56,725 bases of DNA. Source: Comamonadaceae bacterium. Its GTDB lineage: Bacteria > Pseudomonadota > Gammaproteobacteria > Burkholderiales > Burkholderiaceae_C. The notes beneath the pieces are model-generated. The model was given only the letters and a program-made list of their open reading frames with translations, searched no databases and was not told the origin of the DNA. Location of the stretch: positions 1-56,725 of the forward strand of contig CANKRG010000005.1 in assembly GCA_947485165.1 (NCBI GenBank). The letters are read 5' to 3'. The position numbers and the translations under genes were made by a program. Every line of letters begins with the position of its first letter. The stretch's first letter is position 1. This document shows, piece after piece, positions 38,523 to 48,824 of this stretch.

Positions 38523-40670
38523 ATGGTAGAAATCGAACTCGACGGCAAAAAAGTAGAAGCTCTGGAAGGCAGCATGATCATGCACGCCGCTGAGCAAGCT
38601 GGCACGTATATCCCACATTTTTGTTATCACAAAAAATTGAGCATCGCTGCGAACTGTCGCATGTGCTTGGTTGATGTGGAAAAAATGCCAAAACCTATGC
38701 CCGCCTGCGCCACACCTGTATCGCAGGGCATGATTGTTCGCACCAAGTCTGACAAAGCCATCAAAGCGCAGCAATCAGTCATGGAGTTTTTGCTGATTAA
38801 TCATCCGCTTGATTGCCCAATTTGCGACCAAGGTGGTGAGTGTCAATTGCAAGATTTGGCGGTCGGCTATGGCGGCTCGACTTCACGTTATGAAGAAGAG
38901 AAACGTGTTGTCTTTCACAAAGATGTAGGTCCTTTGATCAGCATGGAAGAAATGAGCCGTTGCATCCATTGCACACGTTGCGTTCGTTTCGGCCAAGAAG
39001 TTGCTGGCGTGATGGAATTGGGCATGTCACATCGTGGCGAACATGCTGAGATTGAGACCTTCTTGGGTCAAACGATTGATTCTGAGCTGTCAGGAAATAT
39101 GATCGATATTTGCCCAGTTGGGGCCTTGACCAGCAAGCCATTCAGATACAGCGCCCGTACCTGGGAGCTGAGCCGCCGTAAATCGATTAGTCCGCATGAT
39201 TCCACGGGTGCAAACCTCATCATTCAAGTTAAAAATAACAAGGTGATGCGCGTGGTTCCTCTGGAAAACGAGGAGGTCAACGAGTGCTGGATTTCTGACC
39301 GTGATCGTTTTTCCTATGAGGCTTTGAACTCTGAAGAGCGATTAACCACGCCTATGATCAAACATGGCGGTGAGTGGAAAACAGTCGATTGGCAGACTGC
39401 ACTTGAATATGTGGCCAATGGTTTGAAACAAATCAAAGCAGATCATGGTGCGGCTAGTTTAGGCGCTTTGGTCAGCCCGCAATCTACCTTAGAAGAGCTG
39501 TACTTGGCGGCTGGTTTGATGCGTGGTTTAGGTAGTGACAATATTGACTACCGTTTGCGCCATGCAGAATTTGAACCAGCTGGACAAGTTCGTTGGTTGG
39601 GAACAACTATTGCGTCATTGTCTAACCTTGATCGCGCACTGATTGTTGGATCAAACATTCGTAAAGACCATCCTTTGTTTGCGCAACGGATACGACAAGC
39701 TGTTCGCAAAGGTTGCGCTGTAAGTGCTATTAATTCAGTACCAATAGATTCAACATATACGACGGCTAATGCGTATTTATTAAACCCTTCGCGTTGGTCT
39801 AAGGCACTCGCTGAGGTAGCTGCCGCAGTTGCTGTATCAAAAGGAATTGACGCGCCAGTAGCCGCCAGCGCAACGGATGCAGCAAAGAATATCGCTGCTT
39901 CAATGCTAAGTGGTGAACGTAAAGCAATACTGTTGGGTAACGCCGCAGCTCACCATGCTCAAGCTTCTAGCTTGTTGGCGCTCGCTAACTGGATTGGGCA
40001 AAAAACTGGTGCTAGCGTTGGTTATTTGACAGAGGCAGGAAACACGGTAGGTGCGCAATGGGCTGGTGCACAGCCTGAGCAAAACGGATTAAACGCAGGT
40101 CAAATGTTGGCTGGCGGTTTAAAAGCGGTGATTTTGCTTAATAACGAGCCTGAGTTTGACTCTGCAGCTGGTACGAAGGCAAAAGCCGCGCTTGGTCAAG
40201 CGCAAATGGTCGTTAGTATGAATCCATTCAGTGCGAACATGGACTTTTGCGATGTGATTTTGCCAATTTCTCCGTTTACTGAAACATCTGGTTCGTTTGT
40301 AAATGCAGAAGGGCGTTTGCAAAGCTTTCATGCTGTCGTGAAGCCATTGGGTGAAACCCGTCCGGCATGGAAAGTACTTCGTGTTTTGGCGAACATGCTT
40401 GATTTGCCTTGTTTTGATTTTGATGCATCAACAGATGTGCTTAATAAGCTGACAGGTCAGTCTACAGGTTTAGTTAGTATCCCGGTTGAAAAATTGAGCA
40501 ATTTAGTCAGTATGGCTAATTCGCTTGCAATTGATATTTCTGAAACAAATATTCAGCCTGTAACTGCTGCTATTTACCAAATTGACGGTATTGTTCGCCG
40601 CGCAAGCTCGCTACAAATGACTGCTGATGCAAAAGGAATGCTCACTATGCCACTAGAGGTGAATGCATGA
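38523..40670 (+). CDS. nuoG: NADH-quinone oxidoreductase subunit G
   Basis: The product has 715 residues from the ATG at 38523 ([14 protein letters not shown]). An N-terminal 2Fe-2S ferredoxin domain has Cys34, Cys45, Cys48 and Cys62. The His-Cys3 cluster site is [15 protein letters not shown]. The CIHCTRC...CPVGAL cysteines bind a further 4Fe-4S cluster. A molybdopterin-oxidoreductase-like domain without cofactor function follows. Between 39727 and 39781, in a poorly conserved loop, the DNA resembles the window's dispersed repeat. The C-terminal third uses more A/T-rich codons than its neighbours. It overlaps nuoH by four bases. Confidence 0.97.
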   Translation: MVEIELDGKKVEALEGSMIMHAAEQAGTYIPHFCYHKKLSIAANCRMCLVDVEKMPKPMPACATPVSQGMIVRTKSDKAIKAQQSVMEFLLINHPLDCPICDQGGECQLQDLAVGYGGSTSRYEEEKRVVFHKDVGPLISMEEMSRCIHCTRCVRFGQEVAGVMELGMSHRGEHAEIETFLGQTIDSELSGNMIDICPVGALTSKPFRYSARTWELSRRKSISPHDSTGANLIIQVKNNKVMRVVPLENEEVNECWISDRDRFSYEALNSEERLTTPMIKHGGEWKTVDWQTALEYVANGLKQIKADHGAASLGALVSPQSTLEELYLAAGLMRGLGSDNIDYRLRHAEFEPAGQVRWLGTTIASLSNLDRALIVGSNIRKDHPLFAQRIRQAVRKGCAVSAINSVPIDSTYTTANAYLLNPSRWSKALAEVAAAVAVSKGIDAPVAASATDAAKNIAASMLSGERKAILLGNAAAHHAQASSLLALANWIGQKTGASVGYLTEAGNTVGAQWAGAQPEQNGLNAGQMLAGGLKAVILLNNEPEFDSAAGTKAKAALGQAQMVVSMNPFSANMDFCDVILPISPFTETSGSFVNAEGRLQSFHAVVKPLGETRPAWKVLRVLANMLDLPCFDFDASTDVLNKLTGQSTGLVSIPVEKLSNLVSMANSLAIDISETNIQPVTAAIYQIDGIVRRASSLQMTADAKGMLTMPLEVNA
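39727..39781 (+). repeat. Possible degenerate dispersed repeat copy G, in nuoG
   Basis: CAACATATACGACGGCTA (39751-39768) matches the last 18 bases of the repeat core at 15 positions. A GCTATTAA...CAATAG arm lies before it (39727-39747), and GCGTATTTATT, the exact reverse complement of AATAAATACGC, follows at 39771-39781. The protein is not obviously longer here than in homologs, so convergence or coincidence is possible. Confidence 0.3.
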
Positions 40671-41752
40671 TTGATGCTATTTACAACTTCGGTTTAGGCC
40701 TCATCAGTGCTACTTGGTGGGTAGGCATCGTCTGGCCGGTGCTTTGGATACTTATCAAAATTATGTGTGTGGTGCTTCCTCTGTTAGGAGCCGTCGCCTA
40801 CTTGACCTTGTGGGAGCGCAAGCTGATTGGCTGGATTCAAATTCGGCTTGGTCCTAACCGCGTAGGCCCTTTGGGCTTGTTGCAGCCTATCGCCGATGCG
40901 TTGAAGCTTTTGACGAAAGAAATTCTGGTGCCTGCCGCTGCGAACAAAGGTTTGTTCTTGCTTGGCCCCATCATGACGATCATGCCGGCCTTAGCGGCTT
41001 GGGCGGTTATTCCCTTTGGCCCTGATGTTGCATTATCAAACATCAATGCAGGATTGTTGTTTGTCATGGCAATTACATCGATGGAAGTTTATGGTGTGAT
41101 CATTGCTGGATGGGCTTCCAACTCAAAGTATGCATTTTTAGGTGCAATGCGAGCTTCTGCGCAAATGGTTAGCTATGAGATAGCGATGGGTTTTTGCTTG
41201 GTTGTTGTGTTGATGGTTTCTGCCAGTTTGAATTTGACTGACATCGTTACCTCGCAAGCAAAAGGTACATTCGCTGCCATGGGACTTAATTTCTTGTCTT
41301 GGAACTGGCTGCCATTGCTGCCGATTTTTGTGGTTTATTTTATTTCCGGATTAGCGGAAACTAATCGACATCCGTTTGACGTGGTTGAGGGTGAATCAGA
41401 AATCGTTGCTGGTCACATGGTTGAGTACTCAGGCATGTCTTACGCGATGTTTTATTTGGCCGAATACGCCAACATGTGGTTGGTTGCTATTTTAGCCGTC
41501 ATTATGTTTTTGGGCGGTTGGCTAGCTCCCGTTTCAGGGGTGCCTTGGATAGATGCTATTCCAGGTTGGATCTGGTTAGGGGTTAAAACTGCTTGTGTCG
41601 TGACTATTTTTATCTGGGTACGAGCGACATTCCCTCGTTACCGCTATGACCAGATCATGCGCTTGGGCTGGAAAATTTTTATCCCTGTGACATTGGTTTG
41701 GCTGATTGTGGTCGGCGCTTGGATGCAGACTTCATGGAATATTTGGAAGTAA
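40667..41752 (+). CDS. nuoH: NADH-quinone oxidoreductase subunit H
   Basis: The 361-residue membrane subunit forms the quinone cavity with NuoB and NuoD. About eight hydrophobic helices are visible. Signatures are [33 protein letters not shown] and the acidic loop [30 protein letters not shown]. It starts four bases before the end of nuoG (ATGA). Confidence 0.98.
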   Translation: MIDAIYNFGLGLISATWWVGIVWPVLWILIKIMCVVLPLLGAVAYLTLWERKLIGWIQIRLGPNRVGPLGLLQPIADALKLLTKEILVPAAANKGLFLLGPIMTIMPALAAWAVIPFGPDVALSNINAGLLFVMAITSMEVYGVIIAGWASNSKYAFLGAMRASAQMVSYEIAMGFCLVVVLMVSASLNLTDIVTSQAKGTFAAMGLNFLSWNWLPLLPIFVVYFISGLAETNRHPFDVVEGESEIVAGHMVEYSGMSYAMFYLAEYANMWLVAILAVIMFLGGWLAPVSGVPWIDAIPGWIWLGVKTACVVTIFIWVRATFPRYRYDQIMRLGWKIFIPVTLVWLIVVGAWMQTSWNIWK

Positions 41753-41764
41753 GGTCAAGCAATC

Positions 41765-42298
41765 ATGTCTACAGTAACTGCACCAAACCATAATCGACTT
41801 TCCACGGCACCTTTTTCCTTGAAGGACTTTCTCTCTAGCTTCATGCTTGTTGAACTGTTCAAAGGCATGGTTTTGACGGGGAAATACATGTTCCGTCGAA
41901 AAATTACCGTTCAATTTCCAGAGGAAAAAACACCGCTCAGCCCACGTTTTCGTGGACTTCATGCATTGCGCCGTTATGAGAACGGTGAAGAGCGTTGCAT
42001 TGCTTGCAAACTGTGTGAAGCAGTCTGCCCAGCAATGGCTATCACCATTGAATCAGATGTGCGTGAAGATGGAAGTCGCCGGACTAGCCGTTATGACATT
42101 GACTTGACCAAATGTATTTTTTGCGGCTTTTGCGAAGAAAGTTGTCCGGTTGATTCCATCGTTGAGACGCACATTTTTGAGTACCACGGTGAAAAACGTG
42201 GCGATTTGTATTTCACAAAAGAAATGCTGCTTGCGGTGGGTGATAAATATGAAACTGAAATTGCTGCAAATCGTGCGGCTGATGCGAAATACCGCTAG
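41765..42298 (+). CDS. nuoI: NADH-quinone oxidoreductase subunit I
   Basis: The 177-residue 8Fe ferredoxin-like subunit has two 4Fe-4S motifs, [12 protein letters not shown] and [12 protein letters not shown], which pass electrons to NuoB. The N-terminus carries a short amphipathic region ([21 protein letters not shown]). It starts 12 bases after nuoH. A gene-free gap of 66 bases follows before nuoJ. Confidence 0.98.
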   Translation: MSTVTAPNHNRLSTAPFSLKDFLSSFMLVELFKGMVLTGKYMFRRKITVQFPEEKTPLSPRFRGLHALRRYENGEERCIACKLCEAVCPAMAITIESDVREDGSRRTSRYDIDLTKCIFCGFCEESCPVDSIVETHIFEYHGEKRGDLYFTKEMLLAVGDKYETEIAANRAADAKYR

Positions 42299-42364
42299 TA
42301 CCGCGGAATTAGAGATGTTGCTAAATTTTATTAAATTGAAGACCCATTAAAAAAGTATAGATTC

Positions 42365-43063
42365 ATGGACGTTAAGACAGGACTTTTTTATTTATTTTCA
42401 GCGCTTATGCTGTTTGCAGCATTTCGAGTGATTACTGCACGCAACCCCGTGCATGCCGCGCTTTATTTGGTACTTGCATTTTTTCAGGCAGCGGGTATTT
42501 GGGTATTGCTGCAAGCAGAGTTCTTAGCTATTGCACTCGTATTGGTTTACGTAGGCGCGGTCATGGTTCTGTTCTTGTTTGTTGTGATGATGCTTGATGT
42601 CAATATTGACAGCATTAGGATTGGATTTTGGAGGAACTTTCCTTTGATCGGTGTTTTTGGCGCCGTCATTGCGCTTGAGATGTCTTGGGTACTCATCGGA
42701 AACTACCGTGGAACCGAAGTTCCGAAAATGGTAAACGCTATAGTTCCCCATGCTGACAAGTTAGCGCAAGTTTCGAACACCAAAGATTTGGGTGTGCTTT
42801 TATACACACATTATTTATACCCACTTGAAATTGCGGCTGTCATATTGTTGGTAGCCATCATTGCTGCCATTGCGTTGACCCTGCGCCAACGCAAAGACAG
42901 CAAATACGTGAACCCAGCTGATCAAGTCAGGGTCAATGCTCGCGACCGTATGACAGTCATCAAAATGAAAGTAACCCAAAAGGCATTGCCGATAGTCGCG
43001 CCTGAAGTTGTGAGTGATACACCAGATGCCCAGGGTGCAGCAGTTGTGGAGAAAAAAGCATGA
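42365..43063 (+). CDS. nuoJ: NADH-quinone oxidoreductase subunit J
   Basis: The 232-residue membrane subunit has five hydrophobic helices and the conserved third helix [22 protein letters not shown], involved in the redox-coupled conformational change. The C-terminal about 50 residues are charged and variable ([20 protein letters not shown]...). It overlaps nuoK by four bases (ATGA). Confidence 0.97.
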   Translation: MDVKTGLFYLFSALMLFAAFRVITARNPVHAALYLVLAFFQAAGIWVLLQAEFLAIALVLVYVGAVMVLFLFVVMMLDVNIDSIRIGFWRNFPLIGVFGAVIALEMSWVLIGNYRGTEVPKMVNAIVPHADKLAQVSNTKDLGVLLYTHYLYPLEIAAVILLVAIIAAIALTLRQRKDSKYVNPADQVRVNARDRMTVIKMKVTQKALPIVAPEVVSDTPDAQGAAVVEKKA

Positions 43064-43368
43064 TCTTATCTTTGTGGCACTTTTTGGTGCTTGGCGCGAT
43101 GCTTTTTTCGTTGTCCATCATCGGTATTTTTTTGAACCGAAAGAATTTGATTGTCTTGTTGATGGCTATTGAGTTGATGCTATTGGCTGTGAATACTAAT
43201 TTTGTGGCGTTCTCCCATTATTTGGGCGATATGCACGGTCAAATTTTCGTGTTCTTTATTTTGACGGTGGCCGCTGCAGAGTCCGCTATTGGGTTAGCTA
43301 TTTTGGTGCTCTTATTCAGAAATAAATCTAGCATCAATGTCGATGAGTTAGATGCGCTCAAAGGCTAG
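43060..43368 (+). CDS. nuoK: NADH-quinone oxidoreductase subunit K
   Basis: The 102-residue subunit has three membrane helices, an MrpC-like antiporter relative. Conserved glutamates sit in the membrane ([19 protein letters not shown] and [18 protein letters not shown]). It is part of the proton path next to NuoJ and NuoN. 68 bases without a gene separate it from nuoL. Confidence 0.98.
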   Translation: MILSLWHFLVLGAMLFSLSIIGIFLNRKNLIVLLMAIELMLLAVNTNFVAFSHYLGDMHGQIFVFFILTVAAAESAIGLAILVLLFRNKSSINVDELDALKG

Positions 43369-43436
43369 TAGTCATTAAATTCATAACGACGCCAAGAAGT
43401 TAAAACGAAATAAAAAGAATCAAAGAGATCACAACG

Positions 43437-45461
43437 ATGAGTGCAACGCTTTCAGCAACAACTCTTTTGGCAGTGCCCTTGGCACCGCTGTTGGGTGCCG
43501 TATTGGCTGGTGTTTTTGGTACAGCCTTAGGTGGCAATTGGATTGGCCGAAAACTTAGCCATTCGCTGACCATCTTGGGTGTGGCGGTGGCTTTTGTTTT
43601 GTCTGCTATGACGCTGCAAAGCGTTGTTAATGATGGCGCACGCTTTAACGAAACACTTTATACATGGATGGTCGTTGGTGGCTTGAAGATGGAGATTGGC
43701 TTCCTGGTTGATGGACTCACTGCCATGATGATGTGTGTGGTCACGTTTGTATCGTTGATGGTGCACATTTACACCATTGGCTATATGGAAGAGGATGAGG
43801 GCTATAACCGCTTTTTCGGCTACATCTCGCTTTTCACATTCTCCATGTTGATGCTCGTTATGAGCAACAACATGTTGCAGTTGTTCTTCGGCTGGGAAGC
43901 TGTGGGCTTGGTTTCGTACTTGCTGATTGGTTTTTGGTACAACAAACCGACCGCGATTTTTGCGAATATGAAAGCCTTCTTGGTCAACCGTGTTGGTGAT
44001 TTTGGATTTATTCTCGGTATTGGTTTGATTGCTGCCTTTGCTGGTACGTTGAACTACGCCGAAGTCTTTGGCAAAGCAGGGGAGTTGGCAAAACTCAGTT
44101 TCCCTGGTACATCGTGGATGTTGATCACCGTTATTTGCATTTGCCTCTTCATTGGAGCCATGGGTAAAAGCGCTCAGTTCCCGCTGCATGTATGGTTGCC
44201 AGACTCCATGGAAGGTCCAACACCCATTTCTGCGCTGATTCATGCCGCGACCATGGTGACTGCCGGTATTTTTATGGTGGCTCGCATGTCACCCCTGTTT
44301 GAGTTGAGTGATACCGCACTCAGCTTCATTCTGATTGTTGGCTCAATCACAGCGTTGTTTATGGGCTTTCTCGGTATCATTCAAAATGATATTAAGCGCG
44401 TGGTAGCTTATTCGACTTTGTCACAATTAGGCTATATGACGGTTGCCTTGGGTGCTTCCGCTTATTCTGTTGCAGTGTTTCACTTGATGACGCATGCTTT
44501 CTTTAAAGCTTTGTTGTTCCTTGCTGCGGGCTCTGTGATCATGGGTGTTCACCACAACCAAGATATTCGCTGGATGGGTGGCTTGCGTAAATACATGCCC
44601 ATCACCTGGATTACCTCACTCGTTGGCTCGTTGGCCTTGATAGGAACACCTTTGTTGTCTGGTTTTTATTCTAAAGACAGCATCATTGAGGCTGTTCATG
44701 AAAGCCATCTCTTTGGCGCTGGGTTTGCTAATTTTGCCGTGCTAGCGGGTGTTTTTGTTACTGCTTTTTATTCTTTCCGCATGTACTTCTTGGTTTTTCA
44801 CGGCAAGGAACGATTTGATCAAAACCCTGATGCGCATCATGACGAACACCACGACCACGGACATCACGATGCCCATAGTGGTAAACCGCATGAATCGCCT
44901 TGGGTGGTTTGGTTGCCCTTGGTGCTCTTGGCTGTTCCATCTGCGCTGATCGGTTATTTCACGATTGAACCCATGCTTCATGGTGGATTTTTCAAAGATG
45001 CAATCATTGTGAATGCTGATAAGCACCATGCCATGACTGAATTGGCAAAGGCTTTTCATGGACCTTGGGCGATGGCGGTTCATGCTGTAACGACTTTGCC
45101 TTTTATTTTGGCTGTTGCTGGCGTTGCACTGTCTTATTACATGTACATCATCAACCCTGCTTTGCCTGCTGCTATCAAGCGCAGTGCGCAGCCAATTTAC
45201 ACCTTGCTGGACAACAAGTACTACCTTGATTGGTTCAATGAAAACGTTCTCGCTCGTGGCGCACGCGCCCTTGGTGCATTGCTTTGGGAAAATGATAAGA
45301 AGGTCATTGATGGAACCTTGGTCAATGGCTCTTGGAAAGTCGTCCGCGTGTTTTCAAACATCGCTCGTAAATTTCAAACTGGCTATATCTACCACTATGC
45401 GTTTTCGATGATTGCTGGTGTATTTTTGTTGATGACGTATTTCGTCTGGCTCAAGCCGTAA
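43437..45461 (+). CDS. nuoL: NADH-quinone oxidoreductase subunit L, with His-rich loop
   Basis: The 674-residue distal antiporter-like subunit has the NuoL-specific core FFGWEAVGLVSYLLIGFWY, GKSAQFPLHVWLPDSMEGPTPISALIHAATMVTAG and THAFFKALLFL. A long C-terminal extension should include the lateral helix. Between two late helices (about residues 464-483) lies a His/Asp-rich loop (DAHHDEHHDHGHHDAH) that faces the aqueous phase. The ATG at 43437 has no strong Shine-Dalgarno. Confidence 0.97.
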   Translation: MSATLSATTLLAVPLAPLLGAVLAGVFGTALGGNWIGRKLSHSLTILGVAVAFVLSAMTLQSVVNDGARFNETLYTWMVVGGLKMEIGFLVDGLTAMMMCVVTFVSLMVHIYTIGYMEEDEGYNRFFGYISLFTFSMLMLVMSNNMLQLFFGWEAVGLVSYLLIGFWYNKPTAIFANMKAFLVNRVGDFGFILGIGLIAAFAGTLNYAEVFGKAGELAKLSFPGTSWMLITVICICLFIGAMGKSAQFPLHVWLPDSMEGPTPISALIHAATMVTAGIFMVARMSPLFELSDTALSFILIVGSITALFMGFLGIIQNDIKRVVAYSTLSQLGYMTVALGASAYSVAVFHLMTHAFFKALLFLAAGSVIMGVHHNQDIRWMGGLRKYMPITWITSLVGSLALIGTPLLSGFYSKDSIIEAVHESHLFGAGFANFAVLAGVFVTAFYSFRMYFLVFHGKERFDQNPDAHHDEHHDHGHHDAHSGKPHESPWVVWLPLVLLAVPSALIGYFTIEPMLHGGFFKDAIIVNADKHHAMTELAKAFHGPWAMAVHAVTTLPFILAVAGVALSYYMYIINPALPAAIKRSAQPIYTLLDNKYYLDWFNENVLARGARALGALLWENDKKVIDGTLVNGSWKVVRVFSNIARKFQTGYIYHYAFSMIAGVFLLMTYFVWLKP

Positions 45462-45497
45462 TAGTGGCCATAATCAGGCCGTAAGGAAAAGTTGAAT

Positions 45498-46973
45498 ATG
45501 GGTTTGTTGAGTCTTTCAATTTGGACACCAATTTTCTTTGGTGTCGTTCTCTTGGCTTTTGGTCGTGACGATCAAGCCAAAACCGTGCGATGGATTGCAT
45601 TGGTTGGTGCTGTCATCAGCTTGCTGGTCACATTGCCTTTGTATGAAGGCTTCAAGTTAGGCACTTCTGCCATGCAGTTCGTTGAAAAAGCACCTTGGAT
45701 TCATGCCTTCAATGTCAATTACCATCTTGGTGTTGACGGCATATCACTTTGGTTTGTGCTTTTGACGGCATTCATCAATGTCGTTGTTATCATCGCCTCT
45801 TGGGAGTCAATCACCACCCGCGTGAACCAATACATGGGTGCGTTCATGATTCTCAGCGGTCTGATGATCGGTGTCTTCTGCGCGCTAGACGGTTTGTTGT
45901 TCTACGTTTTCTTTGAAGCGACGCTAATACCGATGTACTTGATCATCGGCATTTGGGGCGGCCCGAACAAGATCTACGCAGCTTTCAAATTCTTTTTGTA
46001 TACCTTGCTCGGCTCTTTGTTGATGCTGATTGCGTTGATTTATTTGTACTCAAAATCTGGTGGTAGTTTCGATATATCAGTGTGGCATAAATTGCCTTTG
46101 TCAGGCACAGTTCAAACCTTGATATTCTTTGCCTTTTTCTCAGCCTTTGCTGTCAAAGTTCCTATGTGGCCGGTGCACACCTGGTTGCCAGACGTTCACG
46201 TTGAAGCACCTACAGGTGGCTCAGCCGTGTTGGCTGCCATCATGTTGAAATTGGGCGCCTACGGTTTCTTGCGTTTTTCTATGCCGATTGCACCAGATGC
46301 GGCACATGAGTGGGCATGGCTCATCATTGCTTTGTCGGTGATTGCGGTTATTTATGTCGGCTTGGTCGCTATGGTTCAGCAAGACATGAAGAAGCTGGTG
46401 GCGTATTCATCCGTTGCACACATGGGTTTTGTGACCTTGGGTTTCTTTATCTTCAACGATTTAGGTGTTTCTGGTGGCTTGGTGCAAATGATTGCGCACG
46501 GTTTTGTATCAGGCGCTATGTTTTTGAGTATCGGCGTGTTGTACGACCGCATGCATTCACGTGAAATTGCCAGCTACGGCGGCGTGGTCAACACCATGCC
46601 TAAGTTCACAGCCTTCGCGTTGTTGTTTGCCATGGCTAACTGCGGCTTGCCAGGTACGGCTGGTTTTGTGGGCGAGTGGATGGTTATTTTAGGTGCTGTG
46701 AAGGCTAATTTTTGGCTTGGTTTCGCTGCGGCCACAGCTTTGATATTTGGAGCTGCTTACACCTTGTGGATGTTCAAACGTGTTTACTTGGGTCCGGTGA
46801 CGAATGACCAAGTCAAAGACCTCAAAGACCTCAATGCCAGAGAATTTTTGGTGATGAGTTTGCTGGCTATCGCCGTGTTGTGGATGGGTGTCTATCCAAA
46901 GCCATTTACGGATGTGATGGATGCCTCCGTCGTTGATTTGCTCAAACATGTGGCAACGTCAAAACTAAAATAA
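45498..46973 (+). CDS. nuoM: NADH-quinone oxidoreductase subunit M
   Basis: The product has 491 residues from the ATG at 45498, which is 10 bases after AAGGA (45483-45487); an in-frame TTG two codons earlier is too close to the SD. It is an antiporter-like membrane subunit of about 14 helices with FEATLIPMYLIIGIWG, KVPMWPVHTWLPDVHVEAPTGGSAVLAAIMLKLG and the broken-helix Lys/His sites. It pumps protons together with NuoL and NuoN. Confidence 0.97.
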   Translation: MGLLSLSIWTPIFFGVVLLAFGRDDQAKTVRWIALVGAVISLLVTLPLYEGFKLGTSAMQFVEKAPWIHAFNVNYHLGVDGISLWFVLLTAFINVVVIIASWESITTRVNQYMGAFMILSGLMIGVFCALDGLLFYVFFEATLIPMYLIIGIWGGPNKIYAAFKFFLYTLLGSLLMLIALIYLYSKSGGSFDISVWHKLPLSGTVQTLIFFAFFSAFAVKVPMWPVHTWLPDVHVEAPTGGSAVLAAIMLKLGAYGFLRFSMPIAPDAAHEWAWLIIALSVIAVIYVGLVAMVQQDMKKLVAYSSVAHMGFVTLGFFIFNDLGVSGGLVQMIAHGFVSGAMFLSIGVLYDRMHSREIASYGGVVNTMPKFTAFALLFAMANCGLPGTAGFVGEWMVILGAVKANFWLGFAAATALIFGAAYTLWMFKRVYLGPVTNDQVKDLKDLNAREFLVMSLLAIAVLWMGVYPKPFTDVMDASVVDLLKHVATSKLK

Positions 46974-47003
46974 TCAAAATATTTAACGAACAGACTACTA
47001 AAG

Positions 47004-48491
47004 ATGATTGATAAATTAAGTTGGATCACCGTTTACCCTGAAATCGTCTTGCTGGTGATGGCTTGTGTGATCGCCTTGGTCGATTTATACGTGACCAGCC
47101 CGCGCCGCACGGTTACATACGTTTTGACCTTGCTGACTTTAGGCGTCGTTGCCGTTTTGCAAGCGCTGTATGCAACAGGCGGCCAAACCATGTACGGCTT
47201 TGGTGGCATGACAGTGAGTGACCCGATGTCTAACTGGCTCAAATGTTTTGCATCTGTCGCCATGATGGTGACTTTGGTATACGGTCGCCCGTATTCGGCC
47301 GATCGCGGCATGATGCGCGGTGGTGAAGTCTTCACTTTGGGTATGTTTTCGCTGTTGGGCATGTTCATCATGATCTCTGGCAGCAACTTTTTGGTGATCT
47401 ACATGGGCTTAGAGCTGCTCACGCTGAGCAGCTACGCCTTGGTCGCTTTGCGTCGTGACAATGCTACGGCTTCCGAAGCTGCCATGAAGTATTTTGTGCT
47501 CGGTGCTTTGGCCAGCGGCTTCTTGCTCTACGGTTTGTCGATGATGTACGGCGCAACCGGAAGTTTGGACATTGCCGCCGTCTTCAAAGCCATCAATTCA
47601 GGCAACGTGAAACACCAAGTCTTGGTTTTTGGTCTGGTCTTTATTGTTGCCGGTTTGGCTTTCAAATTAGGTGTCGTGCCATTTCACATGTGGGTGCCAG
47701 ACGTCTACCAAGGCGCACCTACATCGGTAACACTGATGATTGGCGGCGCACCAAAATTAGCAGCCTTTGCCATCACGATTCGTTTGTTGGTTGAGGGCAT
47801 GTTGCCACTCGCTATCGACTGGCAGCAGATGCTAGCCGTCTTAGCTGTTGGTTCGCTGCTGGTGGGTAACTTGGCAGCTATTGCTCAAACAAATTTGAAG
47901 CGCATGTTGGCATATTCCACCATTTCGCAAATGGGTTTTGTGTTGATTGGTTTGTTGTCAGGCGTTGTCAATGGCAACACCTTGTCCGCCACCACCGCTT
48001 ACAGTTCGTCCATGTTTTATGTCGTCACCTATGTGCTGACCACATTGGCCACCTTCGGTGTGATTTTGATTTTAGCACGTGACGGTTTTGAAAGCGACGA
48101 AATCACCGACCTAGCCGGTCTTAACCAGCGCAGTCCAGCCTACGCCGCCATCATGGCGATTTGCATGTTCTCACTTGCAGGCGTGCCGCCTATGGTTGGT
48201 TTCTATGCCAAGCTGTCTGTGTTGCAGTCTTTGGTTTCATCCGGTCAAACACCGCAAATCGCGCTCGCAATTTTCGCGGTGATGATGTCTTTGATCGGTG
48301 CTTTCTACTACTTGCGCGTTGTCAAAGTCATGTATTTTGACGAGCCAATTACAGCGACCACAGTTTCTGCTGGTGCTGATGTGCGCACCGTGCTTGCCAT
48401 CAACGGCGCATTGGTGCTGCTATTAGGCCTGTTTCCAGGCGGTTTGATGGCTTTGTGCGCTGATGCCATTGTCAAAACCTTAGGTTCTTGA
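47004..48491 (+). CDS. nuoN: NADH-quinone oxidoreductase subunit N
   Basis: The 495-residue antiporter-like subunit has about 14 hydrophobic helices. Signatures are MGLELLTLSSYALVALRRDNATASEAAMKYFVLGALASG and GVVPFHMWVPDVYQGAPTSVTLMIGGAPKLAAFA. It is the last nuo gene. The DUF2818 gene begins 26 bases after it and probably shares the transcript. Confidence 0.97.
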   Translation: MIDKLSWITVYPEIVLLVMACVIALVDLYVTSPRRTVTYVLTLLTLGVVAVLQALYATGGQTMYGFGGMTVSDPMSNWLKCFASVAMMVTLVYGRPYSADRGMMRGGEVFTLGMFSLLGMFIMISGSNFLVIYMGLELLTLSSYALVALRRDNATASEAAMKYFVLGALASGFLLYGLSMMYGATGSLDIAAVFKAINSGNVKHQVLVFGLVFIVAGLAFKLGVVPFHMWVPDVYQGAPTSVTLMIGGAPKLAAFAITIRLLVEGMLPLAIDWQQMLAVLAVGSLLVGNLAAIAQTNLKRMLAYSTISQMGFVLIGLLSGVVNGNTLSATTAYSSSMFYVVTYVLTTLATFGVILILARDGFESDEITDLAGLNQRSPAYAAIMAICMFSLAGVPPMVGFYAKLSVLQSLVSSGQTPQIALAIFAVMMSLIGAFYYLRVVKVMYFDEPITATTVSAGADVRTVLAINGALVLLLGLFPGGLMALCADAIVKTLGS

Positions 48492-48517
48492 TTCCTTTCA
48501 ACTGATTTATTGACTTG

Positions 48518-48820
48518 ATGGCTCAATCCACTAGTATTTGGTTCGTCCTGTTTGTAGCGTTAGTGGCTGCCAACATGCCGTTTGTTGCGCAGCGGTTCTT
48601 GATGTTTTTTCCTTTAAAAACACCCAAAACATTGGGTGTTCGTCTTCTTGAACTCGTCATTTTTTACTTTCTTGCCGGTGGTTTGGCTCTTTTACTTGAA
48701 AAACGCGCCGGACAAATTGCACCGCAAGGCTGGGAGTTTTATGCGATTACGGGTGCTTTGTTCATCACCTTGGCTTTCCCTGGTTTTATCTATCGCTACC
48801 TGTTGAAACACAGGGAATAA
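48518..48820 (+). CDS. DUF2818 family small membrane protein
   Basis: The product has 100 residues from the ATG at 48518 (an upstream in-frame TTG at 48515 is less likely). It has three hydrophobic helices: IWFVLFVALVAANMPFV, LLELVIFYFLAGGLALLL and YAITGALFITLAFPGFIY. It belongs to DUF2818, small membrane proteins that in Burkholderiales sit directly after nuoN. Function is unknown; a role in complex I assembly or stability is only suggested by location. The next gene starts 4 bases later. Confidence 0.88.
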   Translation: MAQSTSIWFVLFVALVAANMPFVAQRFLMFFPLKTPKTLGVRLLELVIFYFLAGGLALLLEKRAGQIAPQGWEFYAITGALFITLAFPGFIYRYLLKHRE

Positions 48821-48824
48821 CAGT

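Noticed and set aside
43527-44243. 238-codon minus-strand frame inside nuoL
   Set aside because: Antisense shadow; His/Gln-rich with no recognisable fold.
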